Source of the DNA: Arachis hypogaea
Taxonomy: Eukaryota; Streptophyta; Magnoliopsida; Fabales; Fabaceae
Length of the DNA: 64,000 nt
Direction of reading: 5' to 3'
Assembly (NCBI RefSeq): GCF_003086295.3
Contig: NC_092051.1
Location: forward strand, 78,066,445-78,130,444
Part shown: piece by piece, positions 32,410 to 45,464 of the stretch
How positions within the stretch are numbered: the first letter of the stretch is position 1
Layout: each line of letters opens with the position of its first letter
Program-made: the position numbers and the translations under genes
The notes under the pieces: generated by a model
Told to the model about the DNA's origin: nothing
The model's database searches: none
The model's input: the letters and a program-made list of their open reading frames with translations, nothing else

Positions 32410-35400
32410 CCAATCATCGCTGCTGTTTCCCATCCCGCCGTTGATGCTGCCGCCACTGCCACAACCATCCTTGAGCTGTTGCGTTGTTGTTGACCTATTG
32501 AACCACCACCCGAGTTACTGTTGGCTTGCCACTGTTGTTTGTTGGGTTTAAGATTGCTGCTGCTGTTCTTGCTCTGCTCAGCCTCTACTTCAGGTTTCGT
32601 AGTTACCGGAGCCCTCCACCACTAGGAAATAATATTGGAGCTGCCTAGAACCACTTTCGTTGCTGCCGAGGAAACAAAACGAGTGTTGGAACTGGTAACA
32701 GAGCTGCTGTGTTTGGCGATTTTTATGATTTTCGACATCGAGGTAGGGGATTTTATTTTTAAAGGTAAAGGTTTTTAATTTAGAATGCCTACAAGGTTAA
32801 TTGGATAATTGCAAATAGTTAACTGGTTAAGAATTGATTAATTGATGTGAATTGCTTGACATGTATTTGAGAAAAGTTAGCTATTGTGATTATTGTGAAT
32901 TATGAATTAGAATTGGATGCGGTTGTGATGTCTCTAAATTATAAGTGAAATTAGATGCGGTTATGAATTGTATTTTGAATTACTGATTTTTGTGATAAGT
33001 TGGCTGAGATTCTGATCTTGAATGAATTATTTTGAATTGTTTGATATTAAATTGGAATTTTTATATATTGGAATGGCTGTGAAGTGGACTTGTGACGGGT
33101 TGGAATTAGTTGAAATGGGGCTGTAAATGAGAATTTATTTAATGCTACTTATTAAACAGAAAACAATGTTGAGCTAATTATTGAAAATCTGACTTTTGAT
33201 AATTGATGAATGGCATAAAATTTATGGCTGTTATTGTGACTGTTTTTGTTGCTGTGAGTGATTGATTAATTGATAAGATTAATTCTGGCTGAGTTGTGGC
33301 TGTATTCTGATTATTGAGAATAAGTGCTTGTTGATGTTTTTTGTTATCTGTTGTAATGGAACGGCTGTGATACTGACTACGACTGATTGGAATTGGCTTT
33401 GATGGTTGTTAATGTTGATTCTGGATTAATTAGAGTTAAGTTTGAGAACTGTTAAAAGATTGAAGTTTGATTACCAAATCATTTTCTTCAAGTTTGACTT
33501 TTAAAACAAGATAGTAACTTTGCTAAAGGCTAAATGACATTAATTAGAATTATGAAAGGCTAATTTTTGGGATTACTAGTTGATTGAGTTTAATTTTTAA
33601 AGGATCATATGATATGTGAAAAATAAATATGAATCGATGAGATTGGAGTTGGATTGATGGATTAGTGGGAATTGTGGAGTATAATTGATTTGTTAATTAT
33701 TATGAATTGTAAATGTCTGATTGATTGAGAATTGTCTGTTTGAAAATTGTTGAGAAAAGGGTTGGTGATTTATGGAGAAAGAGGGAACCCGTAAGGGTGG
33801 CTAAGTCCGAGTTTTAGGGGAGGTGCTGCCGAAATTTTATAAAATCTGTTTTATTTGAAAAGTTATTTTAGAAGATTTGGATTTGGAAAATGATATAATT
33901 TAAGTTTTATTTAGTTAAGAAAAGAATTATTCTATTTTAAATTCGATTTACCAAGGAAAGGTTTATATTTCAAAATTAAATTATTTAAGAAAGAAACTAT
34001 GTTTTGAGATTGATTCAATATGAAAAGAATTATGTTTTGGGCTTGAAATAAAGGATTACTTTTTAGAATTTTGATGAATTTATAGTATTTGAATTTGAAT
34101 AGTAAAGAGAGATGACTTTTGAGTCTTTGGGAAGTTAGTAAACTTGGAACAGAGTTTTATTTTATTACTTCTAATGAGAGGTTATGTTTTAAAAAGTGTT
34201 TAATGAATTTAGAATAAATGATTTTCTGGAGTCTTTTGATAGAAAACTAAACTGAAAAATAGTTTTAAAGTTGGCTTGACTCATGATTGCCAAAGCAGAG
34301 ATTATGAATTGAATTGATGATTAAGATTTTTATGAATGAATGCTTGAGAAAGTTAAGAAAGGTTTAAGAAAATGTGTTAATGATTCAAAGGGAAAAAAGA
34401 ATGGAGAATTGAAATATGGAATGTTGAGATTTAGAAAGAATAATAAAAAAATGATAAAAGGCGGGAAAACCCCACGAACTATTAGTTGTTTAACTACGGG
34501 GAAAATCCATGAATTGATAATTTGTTAAATTCGGGAAGTACCCACGAACTGAATGATCATTGATCTCGGGGAAACCTATAAATTGTTATTTGTTTTAAAT
34601 GCAGGGAAAACCCACGAATTGATAATCATTGATTACGGGAATAATCCATTAACTGTTATAAGTTGATATCGGGTATATCCCACGTACTGAGGATCATTGC
34701 ATTGTTGTGTATTGATCTCGAGTATAACCCACGAACAGAGGATCATGTTTGTTGTTGTATGTTGATCTCGGGGAAACCCACGAACTGAGGATCATTGATT
34801 TGTTTGTGAATTGATCTCGGGGATGCCCACGAACTGAGGATCACTATTTCCCCTTGTGCGTATATTATGGGGTTGGGCTTTGTGCCGACTGCCGGTAGTC
34901 ACGAAGGAGTGGTATTCTTACCACCGACACATATGCACAAAGGACACAAAGGGAAGCCATATCTGTGACTTGTTCCTAGGTAATGTCGGGCTGCAGGGTG
35001 TAAACCGACACCAGAGCTCATGGCCTGCTTAGGACAGACATGCATCATAGTGGTTGTGCATTTGCATTTGGTTGTGTTTGTTTGTATTACTTCTCTGTGA
35101 TTGTGTTGTTTGTTTTATTGTGATTCGTTTGTGTGTTGAATTGAGTTTCTTACTTGTGCTAGTAGTCTGTGAATGTATAAAGATGATTAATAACTATTTG
35201 TTGTGACTGAGAATCAATTATGTGGCTGAAAGATATTTAATATGACAATTTGTGATTGAGATCTGTTTTCGGTTTAGGAATTTAAAGAAAGTAATTATTT
35301 ATCTAAAGTAAGATTAAAAAGTATTTCAAAGAGTTTGACAAAGATAGTTTATTAAGCAAAGTTAATTATTTGCATGTTAATCATTACTTTTACGGCATTC

Positions 35401-35848
35401 TCATTCCCTACTGAGAATGTCTGGTTTGTTCTCACCCCAAAATCTTCCACCCTTTCAGTGACACAGGTTCGAAGACACAGTTTGAAACTGCGGGCAATTA
35501 TAGAATTTATTTATGAGTTAAGTTTATAATTTAAGTTTCTTTCATAGAATTCCCTCGCCTTTGTAGCTTTAGTTTTTATTTTATGCAGCGGGATAGGAGT
35601 TGTACCTAAGTTTTATTAAAGTTCTTTTGTAAAATATTTATTATTATTAATAATTATGTGATTATTATTACTTGGTGATGTTTGCTATATGAATTTAATT
35701 AATAAAAACAAAATTTTCTGGAATTTTCTATAAAATAGAAACGCGATATCGAACTAAAGGCTCAATATTAAATAGTTAATAAAAGAAATAGGTTAGTAAC
35801 TCCTTAATTTTGGTACGATCATGACGTACTGGAAGTTGGGTCGTTACA
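32410..35848 (+). repeat. 5' LTR of family B element, 5'-truncated
   Basis: It ends GGGTCGTTACA directly before a tRNA-iMet primer site. It lacks the LTR start: about the first 1.5 kb present in the full LTR at 39766-44930 are missing, and it begins abruptly after the transposase remnant. It contains a GC-rich start, a long AT-rich part, a hairpin minisatellite (34455-34850), and the motif TGTCGGGCTGCAGGGTGTAA..CCGACA at 34986-35011. No gene is present; the ORF at 34340-34528 lies in the repeat. Confidence 0.82.
34455..34850 (+). repeat. Hairpin minisatellite in family B 5' LTR
   Basis: About ten units of 30-49 bp. The best conserved read GATCTCGGGGAAACCCACGA followed by ACTGAGGATC, so GATCTC and GAGGATC can pair at the unit ends, and GGGG..CCC inside. 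The array is repeated in the 3' LTR at 55318-55705. Confidence 0.82.
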
Positions 35849-36458
35849 AATGGTATCAGAGTAGTTTGTTCCTATTAGAGCCTTGGGAATGGACTTACTA
35901 TGCTTCACTGCATACTCTGAGTGTCTGTCATGCTTTGTGACTTGTTCTGATAACAAGAGTTTGAGTTTTATATGCATGACTGTCTGATGATTAACGTTGT
36001 TAGTCTACCATTGCATGCCTCATGGTATTAGGTATGGCCAACTTAATACTAATGATTTATGTACATGACAACACTAACAGGTTATGATAGACGAAATAGA
36101 AGTAATAGGTAATGTAATTCACAGGGTTTGGGAGCGTTAGAGTTTATAAAGTTAGTTTCGATTCGACGTATAATCTTTATTCCTGCCACGCAAACTCGTG
36201 CTATCATTTTTTTCATGTTCGAATTCTCTGGTTTGAATTTCCTCCTTAGAATGTGATTTGATTGTTTCCCAACCATACCTTATCATTCTTGTATACCTTT
36301 GCTTGCCTATGAATATGATTGCTTACGTAACTCTTTGAATATTCATCTTTGACAATCTCTATACTTCTGTCAATATATTCTGCTTTCTTTGATTTCAGTT
36401 TGAACTTATTTTATTCTAGCGATTTTTGAGGATGAAAATTTTTCTAAGGTGAGTAGAA
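35849..36458 (+). mobile_element. Deleted internal region of family B element
   Basis: Only 610 bp lie between the LTRs. It starts with primer site TGGTATCAGAG (35851-35861, tRNA-iMet) and ends with TTTTTGAGGATGAAAA and TAAGGTGAGTAGAA, the polypurine-tract region typical of chromovirus-like Ty3/gypsy elements. No Gag or Pol remains. The element is a non-autonomous derivative. Confidence 0.8.
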
Positions 36459-37436
36459 TGTAACAACCTTAGTGTTTGAAAATCAAATAATTAGTTATTT
36501 GTGATTTATTATATTTGTTGATAATTTTATTTTAAGAAAATTATTTTACTAAAGGTAATTAAATAGTTTCATGATAATTGGAGTTTAAATTTATTAGAAT
36601 TTTTATATAATCTTTATTGGATATTTGATATAATTGAAATTATAATTTTAGTAATTGAAAAATAAGAAAGAATTGTACCGTTCAATTTAAGTAATTTTTA
36701 TTATGAATAAATGATATTCTATTTTATTAATTTGTACTCTTAGAGATTAATTTATTAGAAATGATTAGTTTGATTTTTATAAATACTTTAAGTTTAAGTT
36801 AATTAATATTTATATATAGTTTTTATTATAATTGGTAATTTTATAAATTGAAATTAAAGTTTCGGTGATAGAAAAATAATAAAAAGTTATATCATTTAAT
36901 TTGAATAATTAATATTGAGTCTAAACTATATTTTATGAAAATGTGATTAATATGCTTATTTTATAATTTAAATTAGAAATAATTAATTCAACTTAGCAAT
37001 ATGTTGATAAATAATGTTTTTAAATATTTTTAAGAGAGTATATTTGGTTTTAAAATTACTCTACCCTCCAATTTTATCAAAATATCTATTCATATCTATC
37101 CATATTCCTTTATAAAATCCCTAATTCCCAACCCTAAATTCCCAAATAGAATCAGAAACCCTAATTCCTAAATTAAGAAACCCTAACCCTTTTCATGCTA
37201 ACAGCCACCACCCTCCAAACCCTAGCATACCACCCACTGCAATTACCCTCACCACATGACACACACAGACTCACCTCTCCCACTCTCAGCCTCACCAACG
37301 CACTCACACTCATTTCCTCACTATACATACCCACGCACACATAAGGAGAAGACAGCAAGAGAGAGCGCCAGTGAAGAAGAGGGAGGAGCCGCGCCGCCAC
37401 CGCACTCCGTCACACCTAGCTGCGTCTTGCTCGCCG
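36459..37436 (+). repeat. Start of the 3' LTR of family B (left part)
   Basis: It starts TGTAACAACCTTAGTG after the polypurine tract. The stretch 37020-37130 matches the reverse complement of 44090-44190 in the family B solo LTR. It is interrupted at about 37437 by the gag-only element and resumes at 54050. The short ORFs at 37173-37510 are in its GC-rich part and are not genes. Confidence 0.82.
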
Positions 37437-37489
37437 TCGCAGTGATGGATGGAATTTTTGAGGGCGAAAATTTCTGTTAGGGGGTAGAA
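37437..37489 (+). other. 53-bp copy of internal 3' end of the gag-only element, upstream of its left LTR
   Basis: TCGCAGTGATGGATGGAATT and the polypurine region up to the LTR match 49548-49600 closely. A normal 5' LTR would not have this sequence in front of it. It suggests that the left LTR was once the shared or middle LTR of a longer tandem, now truncated on the left. Confidence 0.8.
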
Positions 37490-37870
37490 TGTAATACCTG
37501 GTCTAACCAAAATTAATTAAATAATGAGTTAAATAGGAGCAAATATGGTTGGAAGATTTGGCAATTGGAATTTGATAATTTAAATATGATATTTGGATTC
37601 AGTGAATTTTTCCGAGTCGGAAAACATAGTTTTCTGCGTAAAAGCGCGTAGTAGAATTTTGACCGGCAGTACCAGCTAAGATCTGTCTGGTACTACAGTT
37701 GAGGAAATTGATTATGAGTAAATAAGATTAAGGAATGAGGAATTATAGTTAGGGGAGGTAGAAATTTTTAAAGTGCGATTTAGAGCGCTAATCTTAAAGG
37801 GTTTTGGCCCAAAATTGGGCCAACGGACAAAAATAAGTGAACCGGGCCTAAGTGGGCCCAAGACCCAACA

Positions 37871-37880
37871 TATATAAATA
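37871..37880 (+). promoter_or_regulatory. TATA box of the left LTR of the gag-only element
   Basis: TATATAAATA lies 380 bp into the LTR; the counterpart in the right LTR is at 49981-49990. If used, about 4 kb of the LTR, including all hairpin arrays, would be part of the RNA leader. Confidence 0.5.
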
Positions 37881-39576
37881 TTAGTTATGAGCATTTCAGC
37901 TCATTTTACCCTAAAAGGAAGGGTTGGGGCGCTGATTTGGGAAGAGAGAAGAGAAGAGAGAAAACCTAACTCTCTTTGATCTTCAAACCACCATAACTTG
38001 AGCTACAGAGCTCCGATTGACGAGCCGTTTGCAAGCACGCGTTGCTCTTTTCATCCTCTACAATTCTATCTAAGTTTTGTGGTGAGTATTCCATTCATTT
38101 CTGCCCAATTTTCGAAATTCCCCACTGTTACACGTTTTTGGGTAGTTAGTGTTGAAATCTTGTGATTTTGGGTGTTTAGAGATACTCCAACATGAATTCT
38201 GAGCGGGTTATATCCCTACTTCATATGGGATGAGGTAAGAAGTGCTCAAACCCTTGTGATTTGTCATTTTTATGAGCCCTAGGTTGATGTATGTATGTGA
38301 TATTGGTTATGTTAGTGTATTTGGTGATGTTGGTGCACAATTGGGATATTGGTATTGCTTGAGGAGCTTTGGTGAGGCTTGGAGCTAAAGTTGGTGAAGA
38401 CTTCCAAAGAAGAGGCTCAATTGGTTTGGCTACAAGAGGTACGGTTTAAGTTTCATTTAAGTACCGTGTGGTGTGATGAGAATTTCTAGGCTAGATGCCC
38501 CTAGGATTAAGTTTGGATTGTGTAAATGGTTGGTGCTAATATGCATAGTTGGTATGTAATATGAATTTAATGATTGGGTTGAGAATTGTGTGGCCTTGTA
38601 TGCTTGGTGTATTGAAAATTTGATGTATTGGGTAATGAGTATTGATTTGTGGTTTATGCATTTAAATTGTGAAATTGGGCCGGAGGCCGTGAATTTTGGG
38701 CCGGAGGCCGGAAAGAGGTAAGGAAGGTAAGTTGACGTGTGCATTATATGATGACACAATTGATTGGATAAATTTCAGATAATGAATATATGAATGATTG
38801 GGATGGTTATTGAATAATAAGGTTTGGGGAGTTAGAGTGTGGAATTTTGTAATTTTGGGTGAAATTATGTAGATGAGGTATGTTTGGTTTTGGTTGAGAT
38901 ATATTATGTGGTCATATATGTGATTATGATTATTGATGCCTTAGCTTGATGGTATGATGATGCATTAGAGATACGTATGTTGTGATATATGCTTGAGGAA
39001 TGATTAAGGTTGATTTGTGGGTGAAACCACGTGATAGTGAGTATGATATTGATTATGTATAATGATGGTTGATTGGAAATAGTGTTGTTGAAATTTGGCA
39101 TGAGGAAGAGTATATGATATGTAAATGTGTTTGAGTTTGAGCCACTTGGGTGAAGTGGGTTAAAATGGTGGGATGATGTTTTGTGAATTGTGGTAAAGTG
39201 TTAATGTGTGAGTTGAGGAGGCTTGATGTTGATTTTGGTATATTTTGATTGATTTCAAAGAAAGGGATGAAATTGGCTGGCATGTTTTGGTTGATTTTGA
39301 AAAGAGTTGGAAATGGCTTTTTTGAAAATAGCACTTTGTGGTTTTGTGTGAAAATATGATTTTTGGGCATACTTTGACGGGACATAACTTGGACTGCGGA
39401 TTTCCGTTTTGTTCCAAACTTGTTTAAAAGTGAAATTGGATCCGCGATGTCTATGTCGTTCGAAGAACGGGCAAAAAACGATTTAAAATGAGAAAGTTAT
39501 GTCCGTCGGAAGATATGGGGTTGAATTTGTGAATTCTGCAGCTTTTAACTTAGAAAATTTTTAGCAGAATGACCCT

Positions 39577-39760
39577 CCACGCGTAGGCGTACTTGGCGCG
39601 TACGCTTCGTTCTTTAAGAAGGCACCATCCACGCGTGCGCGTGGTGTGTGCGGGCGCGTCGATGCGCTGCACCAAATGCCCAGCCATTTTTTCGAGAGTT
39701 GTGCCAGAATTGTGCCAGTTTTGTGTCTGGGACACAAGTGCACCCACGCGTACGCGTGGC
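39577..39760. repeat. ACGCGT / CGTACG palindrome cluster in the left LTR of the gag-only element
   Basis: Includes CCACGCGTAGGCGTAC, CCACGCGTGCGCGTGG (about 39629-39644) and CCCACGCGTACGCGTGG (39743-39759), in otherwise AT-rich sequence. The cluster continues after the nested LTR at 44936-45052. It is matched at 51684-51965 in the right LTR. Confidence 0.88.
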
Positions 39761-40849
39761 TGATGTGTAACGTCCCGTCCAGCAAAATACCTTGCTTATG
39801 TCAGGGTATTTCCACTAGAAAGAACATTACGTAACCTTCTCTAGTATTAACTACTTAATTATCGAGCCTTTGTATCGAGTTCGCGTTTCAGTTTTAAGAA
39901 AATGCCAGAAAGTTTTGTTTTTTTTTTATTCATTAAAGTCATAATTCAAACATTCACAAATAATAATAATCACATAAATATTAATGATAATAATTCTTAT
40001 ACAAAAGAGACCAAATAAAACTCAAATACAATATACTAAACCTACCCCTCTATGTAAAATAAAATCTCAAAGGACAAGAGCGAGGGAACTCTATGAAAGC
40101 AATTAAAACCATAAAGAAAGTCTATGAAAGAAACTCAAGTCATAAACTTAATTCGTAAGTAAATTCTAGAATCGCCCGCAGCTTCAAATTGCGTCTTCAA
40201 ACCTGTCGCTGAAAGGGTGAAAAATTTGGGGGTGAGAACCAAACCACATGTTCTCAGTAGAGGTAGAGAATGCCGTGAAAGTAAAGAATAAAACGCAAAT
40301 AGTTAATTTCACTCAAAAGTATTTAAAAGAAAAACTGTTTTCATTTGCAGTGATCTTTACTCGCCGTGTCAACCTTTTATTTTGAAAACCAACCGCATAA
40401 CATTCAAAAATCCAAAATCTTATAAAGCATCAGTTAATTATCCAAAATTCTAAACCCATATTTTCCTTTATAAAAATCTTAAAAGTTTTCCTAGACCATA
40501 TGAATGACTAATCTGTTCCAAGCATAGGTTCATTAAGTCTATGCTGAACCAGCTCAATCTTTCATACTTACTAAACCTCAAACACAATCCAATCACGGCC
40601 TCAGGCCCAAGCAATTCAACCAGCACCCAATTCACCACAATCCAGCCAATCAGTTACAAACACAAGTAATGAGGTTCAAACACAATCAAGAGCAATTATA
40701 TCAAGTATAGCAATTAGCAGTTAACAGAATTATTCACTTAGGCAAACCAATTACAATATACACACCCAAACAATGTCACATAGATGCATATGATGCATGC
40801 CTGTCCTACTGGCCATGAGCTCACGCGTAGGTTATGTTGCCAGACCCGA

Positions 40850-41155
40850 CTCGGATAAGCGGGATTAGACCACCATCCTTATCCGTAGGTTCTATAGACA
40901 AGCGGGAATCAAACCACCATCCTTGCCCGGAACACGCAAGCGGGATTAAACCACCGTCCTTGCCTCCACAGTAAGCGGGATTAAACCACCATCCTTACTG
41001 GGTACATAAAATAATATGCAAGCGGGATCACACCACCGTCCTTGCTGAACAATTTATGAATACGTGAGCGGGATAAAACCACCGTCCTCACTGCAGCCGG
41101 GACAAAGCCACCATCCCTGCACAATGGTTTACGTCCTGAGCAAGCGGGACTAGAC
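40850..41155 (-). repeat. Hairpin minisatellite in the family B solo LTR
   Basis: Eight or so units of 30-45 bp with AAGCGGGATTAAACCACC then ATCCTTGC or GTCCTTGC. CAAG..CTTG and GGGA..TCC(T) arms can pair within a unit. This is the counterpart of the 34455-34850 array but with diverged sequence. Confidence 0.78.
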
Positions 41156-43299
41156 CCACGCCCCTACCAACAATCTCATAAACCAAATATTCTTTTCTTA
41201 AAAGAACCATTGAAGTTATTATCATTAAATAAGCCTTAAATATTTATTTTGATCAAGTCCTTATGCTTTTAGAAAAATTTGGACATAATCTCCTTTAAAA
41301 ATAGGACTTAGCCACCCTTACGGGTCCCAACCAAACAATTTACCAAGCTCTTTTCAACCTTTCCAATATCAAATCAATTCAGAATCAAACAATTCCAACA
41401 TTGAATCAGCCATATAACGCTAAGGTTCATCAGCCTCTTTCAGCAATTGCCACAACAATATATCCTCAAAAACATTTGATAATAGAAAATCTATTTCTTA
41501 AATTCCATATATAAAATAATTACCAACATAACTTGACAGCCTGATTTCCATTTTGTTTTTAAAATATCAAATGAATTTGGAATTGCGCAAACCTTATATC
41601 CATGTGACCATCTCGAATTAAGCTTTCTATTAAATCAAAATCATAATTTTTCGCTGACTATAGCTTCGGGAATATAAGCAAAACCGTGACTGTTCTGCAG
41701 TGTTTTAAAACCAGAAGACAGCAGCACCATACAACATTTGAAATTTCATATAAAATCCAAATTAAATCCAACTACCTTCAAAATTAATGTGATTAAATAT
41801 AACTCATCCAAATTTCTTTCTCAATTGGTTCCAGGGTCATACCATTTTAAATGAAGGAGTTACGTAGCTTGGAAGTTAGGTAATTTTCTGCAGAATTCTG
41901 TTTTACAAATCATTGAACACAACCTCTTCCAAGTCCCATAACTCACTTATTAAAACATGGAAAATCCTGAAATTTAAATCAAATATACTAAACATACTCA
42001 ATTTTCACCTCCAACATCTCAATATTTATCCAGGATCAAAAGTTATAAACTCCCAAAGTTACTAATTTAAGAAAACAGAATCTGGTTTTTTCTGCATAAT
42101 GCATCATCCTTCAAAAATTCATATCTTTAAATCTACAAGTCCAATTGTTCTGAAATTTTACGGCATTAAAATAATAGGAATAGAGTTTTATTTAAAATTG
42201 GTTCCATTTCAAAATTCAAATTTCAGAATTTCCAATATAGGAATCAAGTTGCTGCTGCGTTAAACGTTCTGCAGAAAAACCAGTTTTGACATCCATGATT
42301 CAAAAATTCACCATAAATCATAAACTTAGTGAAAAAGTCTCAAATTCAGTAGTCCAGTTTCGTATATCCCCAAGCTCAATCCGGACTTTGTCCCACGCAA
42401 TTCCAATAATCACAGAAATAGTTATAGTTTTTCAAAGTTTTCGGCTTCCTCTAAAAATAATGCAGAAAATCAAGTTTTACATTTTAACTTTGAAAAAATC
42501 ATAACTAGTTCTATAATTAATTCAAACTTCTCAAAATTGAGTCCCAACAACAACTTTTATTATACTTTACTCAGCCTTTGCTCTTATATCATTTCGATTA
42601 TCGTTGAATAACTGATTCACTTCCAAAGTCACCTTTTAATTTCAAAAATCAGTTTTTCAGCAATCTATTTAGTATTCAAAATCCAACCCTTCAAAACCCC
42701 TCAAAACCAATTCCAAATCAACCACCAACCAAGTTCATTAACATTACAATATACCAAATAACAACTCAACGGCAACAAATCCAACATAACCCATTAAAAT
42801 TCAGAAATTCTCAACAATTAGTCATCAAGCAATTCCCAATCCACATAATCAATCAATATCACAAATCAACAATTCCAAATAACAATCTCAACCATTCCAA
42901 TCACAATTTCAGCCACAATTCAATAATTACATAATCAATCAATTACTTACAGCTATTAAATCTATTTGCAGTTATTCAATAAACCTTGTAGGCATTCTTA
43001 AATTGAAATCGTTTTAAACCCCCTACCTCAAAGTGTCGAAATCCATTGAAATTGGGAATGCTGCACTCATGAACAACAACCTTAATAGTAGCCATATCAT
43101 CTCAAAGTAGTAGCAGCAACAGTTTGGCATCTCCGATCAACGGCAGCAGCATTATTTTCGATTCATTCTTCACTCTCGCAGTAGTAACCACGGTGGCAAC
43201 AAAATAGAGTTCAAATTCAATGGAGTCGGAAATGGAAATGAGTTCAATAAAATTGGAACTACAGATAGCTTACAATAAATTATCGGAGCAGCAACAACA

Positions 43300-43980
43300 G
43301 GGTTTCCGGGCAGCTCCAATGGTGGTGGAAAGCTTCAGCATCAGCCAAACAGCAGCAGTAACAATTCAGAGTAGAGCCAGAACAGGGCCACACCAACAAT
43401 AACAGTTCCAGCAGCGGCGATTGCGTCTTCTCAGATTCCAGAAACCAGAGGCAGAAGCAGAACTGGCTAGCTTCTCTATTCGGTCCTCCAGCGATGATGT
43501 CTGGCGATGCAACGGCTCGGCGACGGCGACGGCTACGAAGGTCACGAACGGCGACACTGGAATGACGGCGACGGAACCCTCGCAGAGGTGGTTGTGGACT
43601 GGTGGCGACGGCGGCGTGGAGCATAGCTCCTCTCCTTGGTGGCGACCCTGACCCGCGCTCGTTCTCTCTCTCTCTGCTGGCCCCTCAACGACGACGGCGG
43701 GCGAGCTCCAGGGCAACGGTGGTGACGGCGGGACAAGACGCGACGGCAGCTTCTCGACGGTGGCGAGCTCGCAGCAACGGCGACCATGGAGACGCGGTGG
43801 GACGAGGTTGAACGGCGACGCTGCAGTTCACGAGGATGACGACGATGGTGGCACGGGCTCCTTGTGGCGGCAGTCCGGCGGTCATGGTGGCGCGGCAGCA
43901 GCTCTTCCCTCTCTCTTTGCTCTCTGTTTCCGTTTCTACGTTAGGTTTAGGAAGAAAAGGGGGGTATGGTGCGGCTGAAG
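43300..43980. other. GC-rich CGG/CGAC-rich island of the family B solo LTR
   Basis: Dense GGCGACGGCGACGG-like sequence open in several frames on both strands. The translations are low-complexity Arg/Ser/Ala/Gly. It is homologous in position to 29300-30120. No gene is supported. Confidence 0.6.
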
Positions 43981-45464
43981 GTAGAAGAAAGTGGGTAGGT
44001 TAGGGTTTCTGATTAGGAACTTAGGGTTTTCAATTTGGGAAATTAGGGTTTCTGAGTTTGATTTGGGAATTAGGATTAGAAATTAGGATTTTATAAAAGA
44101 ATATGGATAGATATGAATAGATATTTTGATAAAATTAAATAGTAGAGTAATTTTAGAATCAAATATACTCTATTAAAAATATTTAGGAACATTATTTATC
44201 AACATATTGCTAAGTTCAATCAATTATTTCTAATTTAAATTATGAAATGAACAAGTTAATTATAATTTGTAAAGTACAATTTAAATTCAAATATCAATTT
44301 TCTAGATTAAATCATACAAATCTCTATTATTTTTCTATATCTGAAACTTTAATTTCAATTTACAAAATATCTAATTATAATAAAATTACTTAAACTTAAA
44401 GTATTCATAAAAATCTATTTAATCATTCCTAATAAATTAATCTCTAAAAGTTCAAACTAATAAAATAAACCATAATTCATTCATAATAGAAATTACTTAA
44501 ATTAAATATATAACACTTCCATAACTAAATTTTATTTCCAAAGCATATGAAATAACCAATTATAAAAATTACATAAGAATATTAATTAACTTAAACTTCA
44601 AATATGAATAAAACTAATTTAATTACTCTTAATTAATTAATTCATAAAATAAGATATAAAATTAGTAAAATAAATCGTAACTTTTCAGGATAAAAGTTAC
44701 TTAAATTAAATTGTACAATTCTTTATTATTTTTCAATTACTAAAATTATACAAAATATTCCATTATAATTAGATTACTTAAAAATATTAATTGATTCGAA
44801 ATAAAACTATCTCCGAATCTATTTAATTATTTTTAACAAAATAATTTCTAAAATTATAAAGTTTAAACATTAATAAGATAAAATCACAATTTATTTATAT
44901 TTAGATTTTCAAAAATACGGGATGTTACATGATGCATACGCGCCGTTTGGCTATTTTTCAATCCGCGCGTCTGCGCATATGACGCTTGCTCGTCGATGAG
45001 TTTTGTGGCTATCCACGCGTGCGCGTGGAGTGCGCGTACGTGTGGCCCTGTTTTCATGCAAAAGTTGATTTTTGAGTTTTAAAAGCCAAATCTCATGCTT
45101 CTAAGCCTCCGATCTCACCCATTATGTATTAAATCATTATGATATGCCCAGCAATGAGAAAGGAGCTAGGGGATATGGTAACTTGTGAGTGAAGCAAGGA
45201 GAAAAGTTATGATCAATGATGATCAAAGATGATTATATGAGATATGGAGGATGACGGTGGAAGTACCGTGTATGCCATGAGCTGAAGGGCTATATTCATT
45301 GATAAATGGCTGGTTCTTGATTGAACCATGAGCAGAATGGCTGAGTTATTGCCGGGTTATGGCAAAGCCATTATTGGTTATGGCTGAGTATAAAAGCATA
45401 TATGATTAATGAATGAATGTGTTAAATGGATAATAATGGAGAATGTTGAAATGTGATGTGTGAA

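Larger units (their letters stand above)
39766..44930 (-). mobile_element. Complete 5165-bp solo LTR of family B
   Basis: The ends are TGTAACATCCCG (minus strand, from 44930) and GGGACGTTACA (at 39766). It is flanked by TGATG at 39761-39765 and 44931-44935. The other LTR of the host element has the uninterrupted site (51845-51849, GACGC in place of GATGC), which proves the insertion and its limits. In order it matches family B: AT-rich start, GC-rich island (43300-43980), the CCTACAAGG block near 42986, a hairpin minisatellite (40850-41155) and an end block with TTTCACCCTTTCAGCGACAG (reverse of about 40205-40235). No coding sequence is present. The Arg/Gly/Ala-rich ORFs at 43280-43978 are low complexity. 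Confidence 0.9.

Noticed and set aside
38457..39417. Minus-strand ORFs repeated at 50568-51562
   Set aside because: They are repeated only because both LTRs of one element contain them. Composition follows the G/T-rich LTR strand and no domain is visible.
43280..43978. Overlapping Arg/Ala/Gly-rich ORFs on both strands
   Set aside because: Low-complexity translations of a GC-rich LTR island; no domain and no agreement between the related islands.
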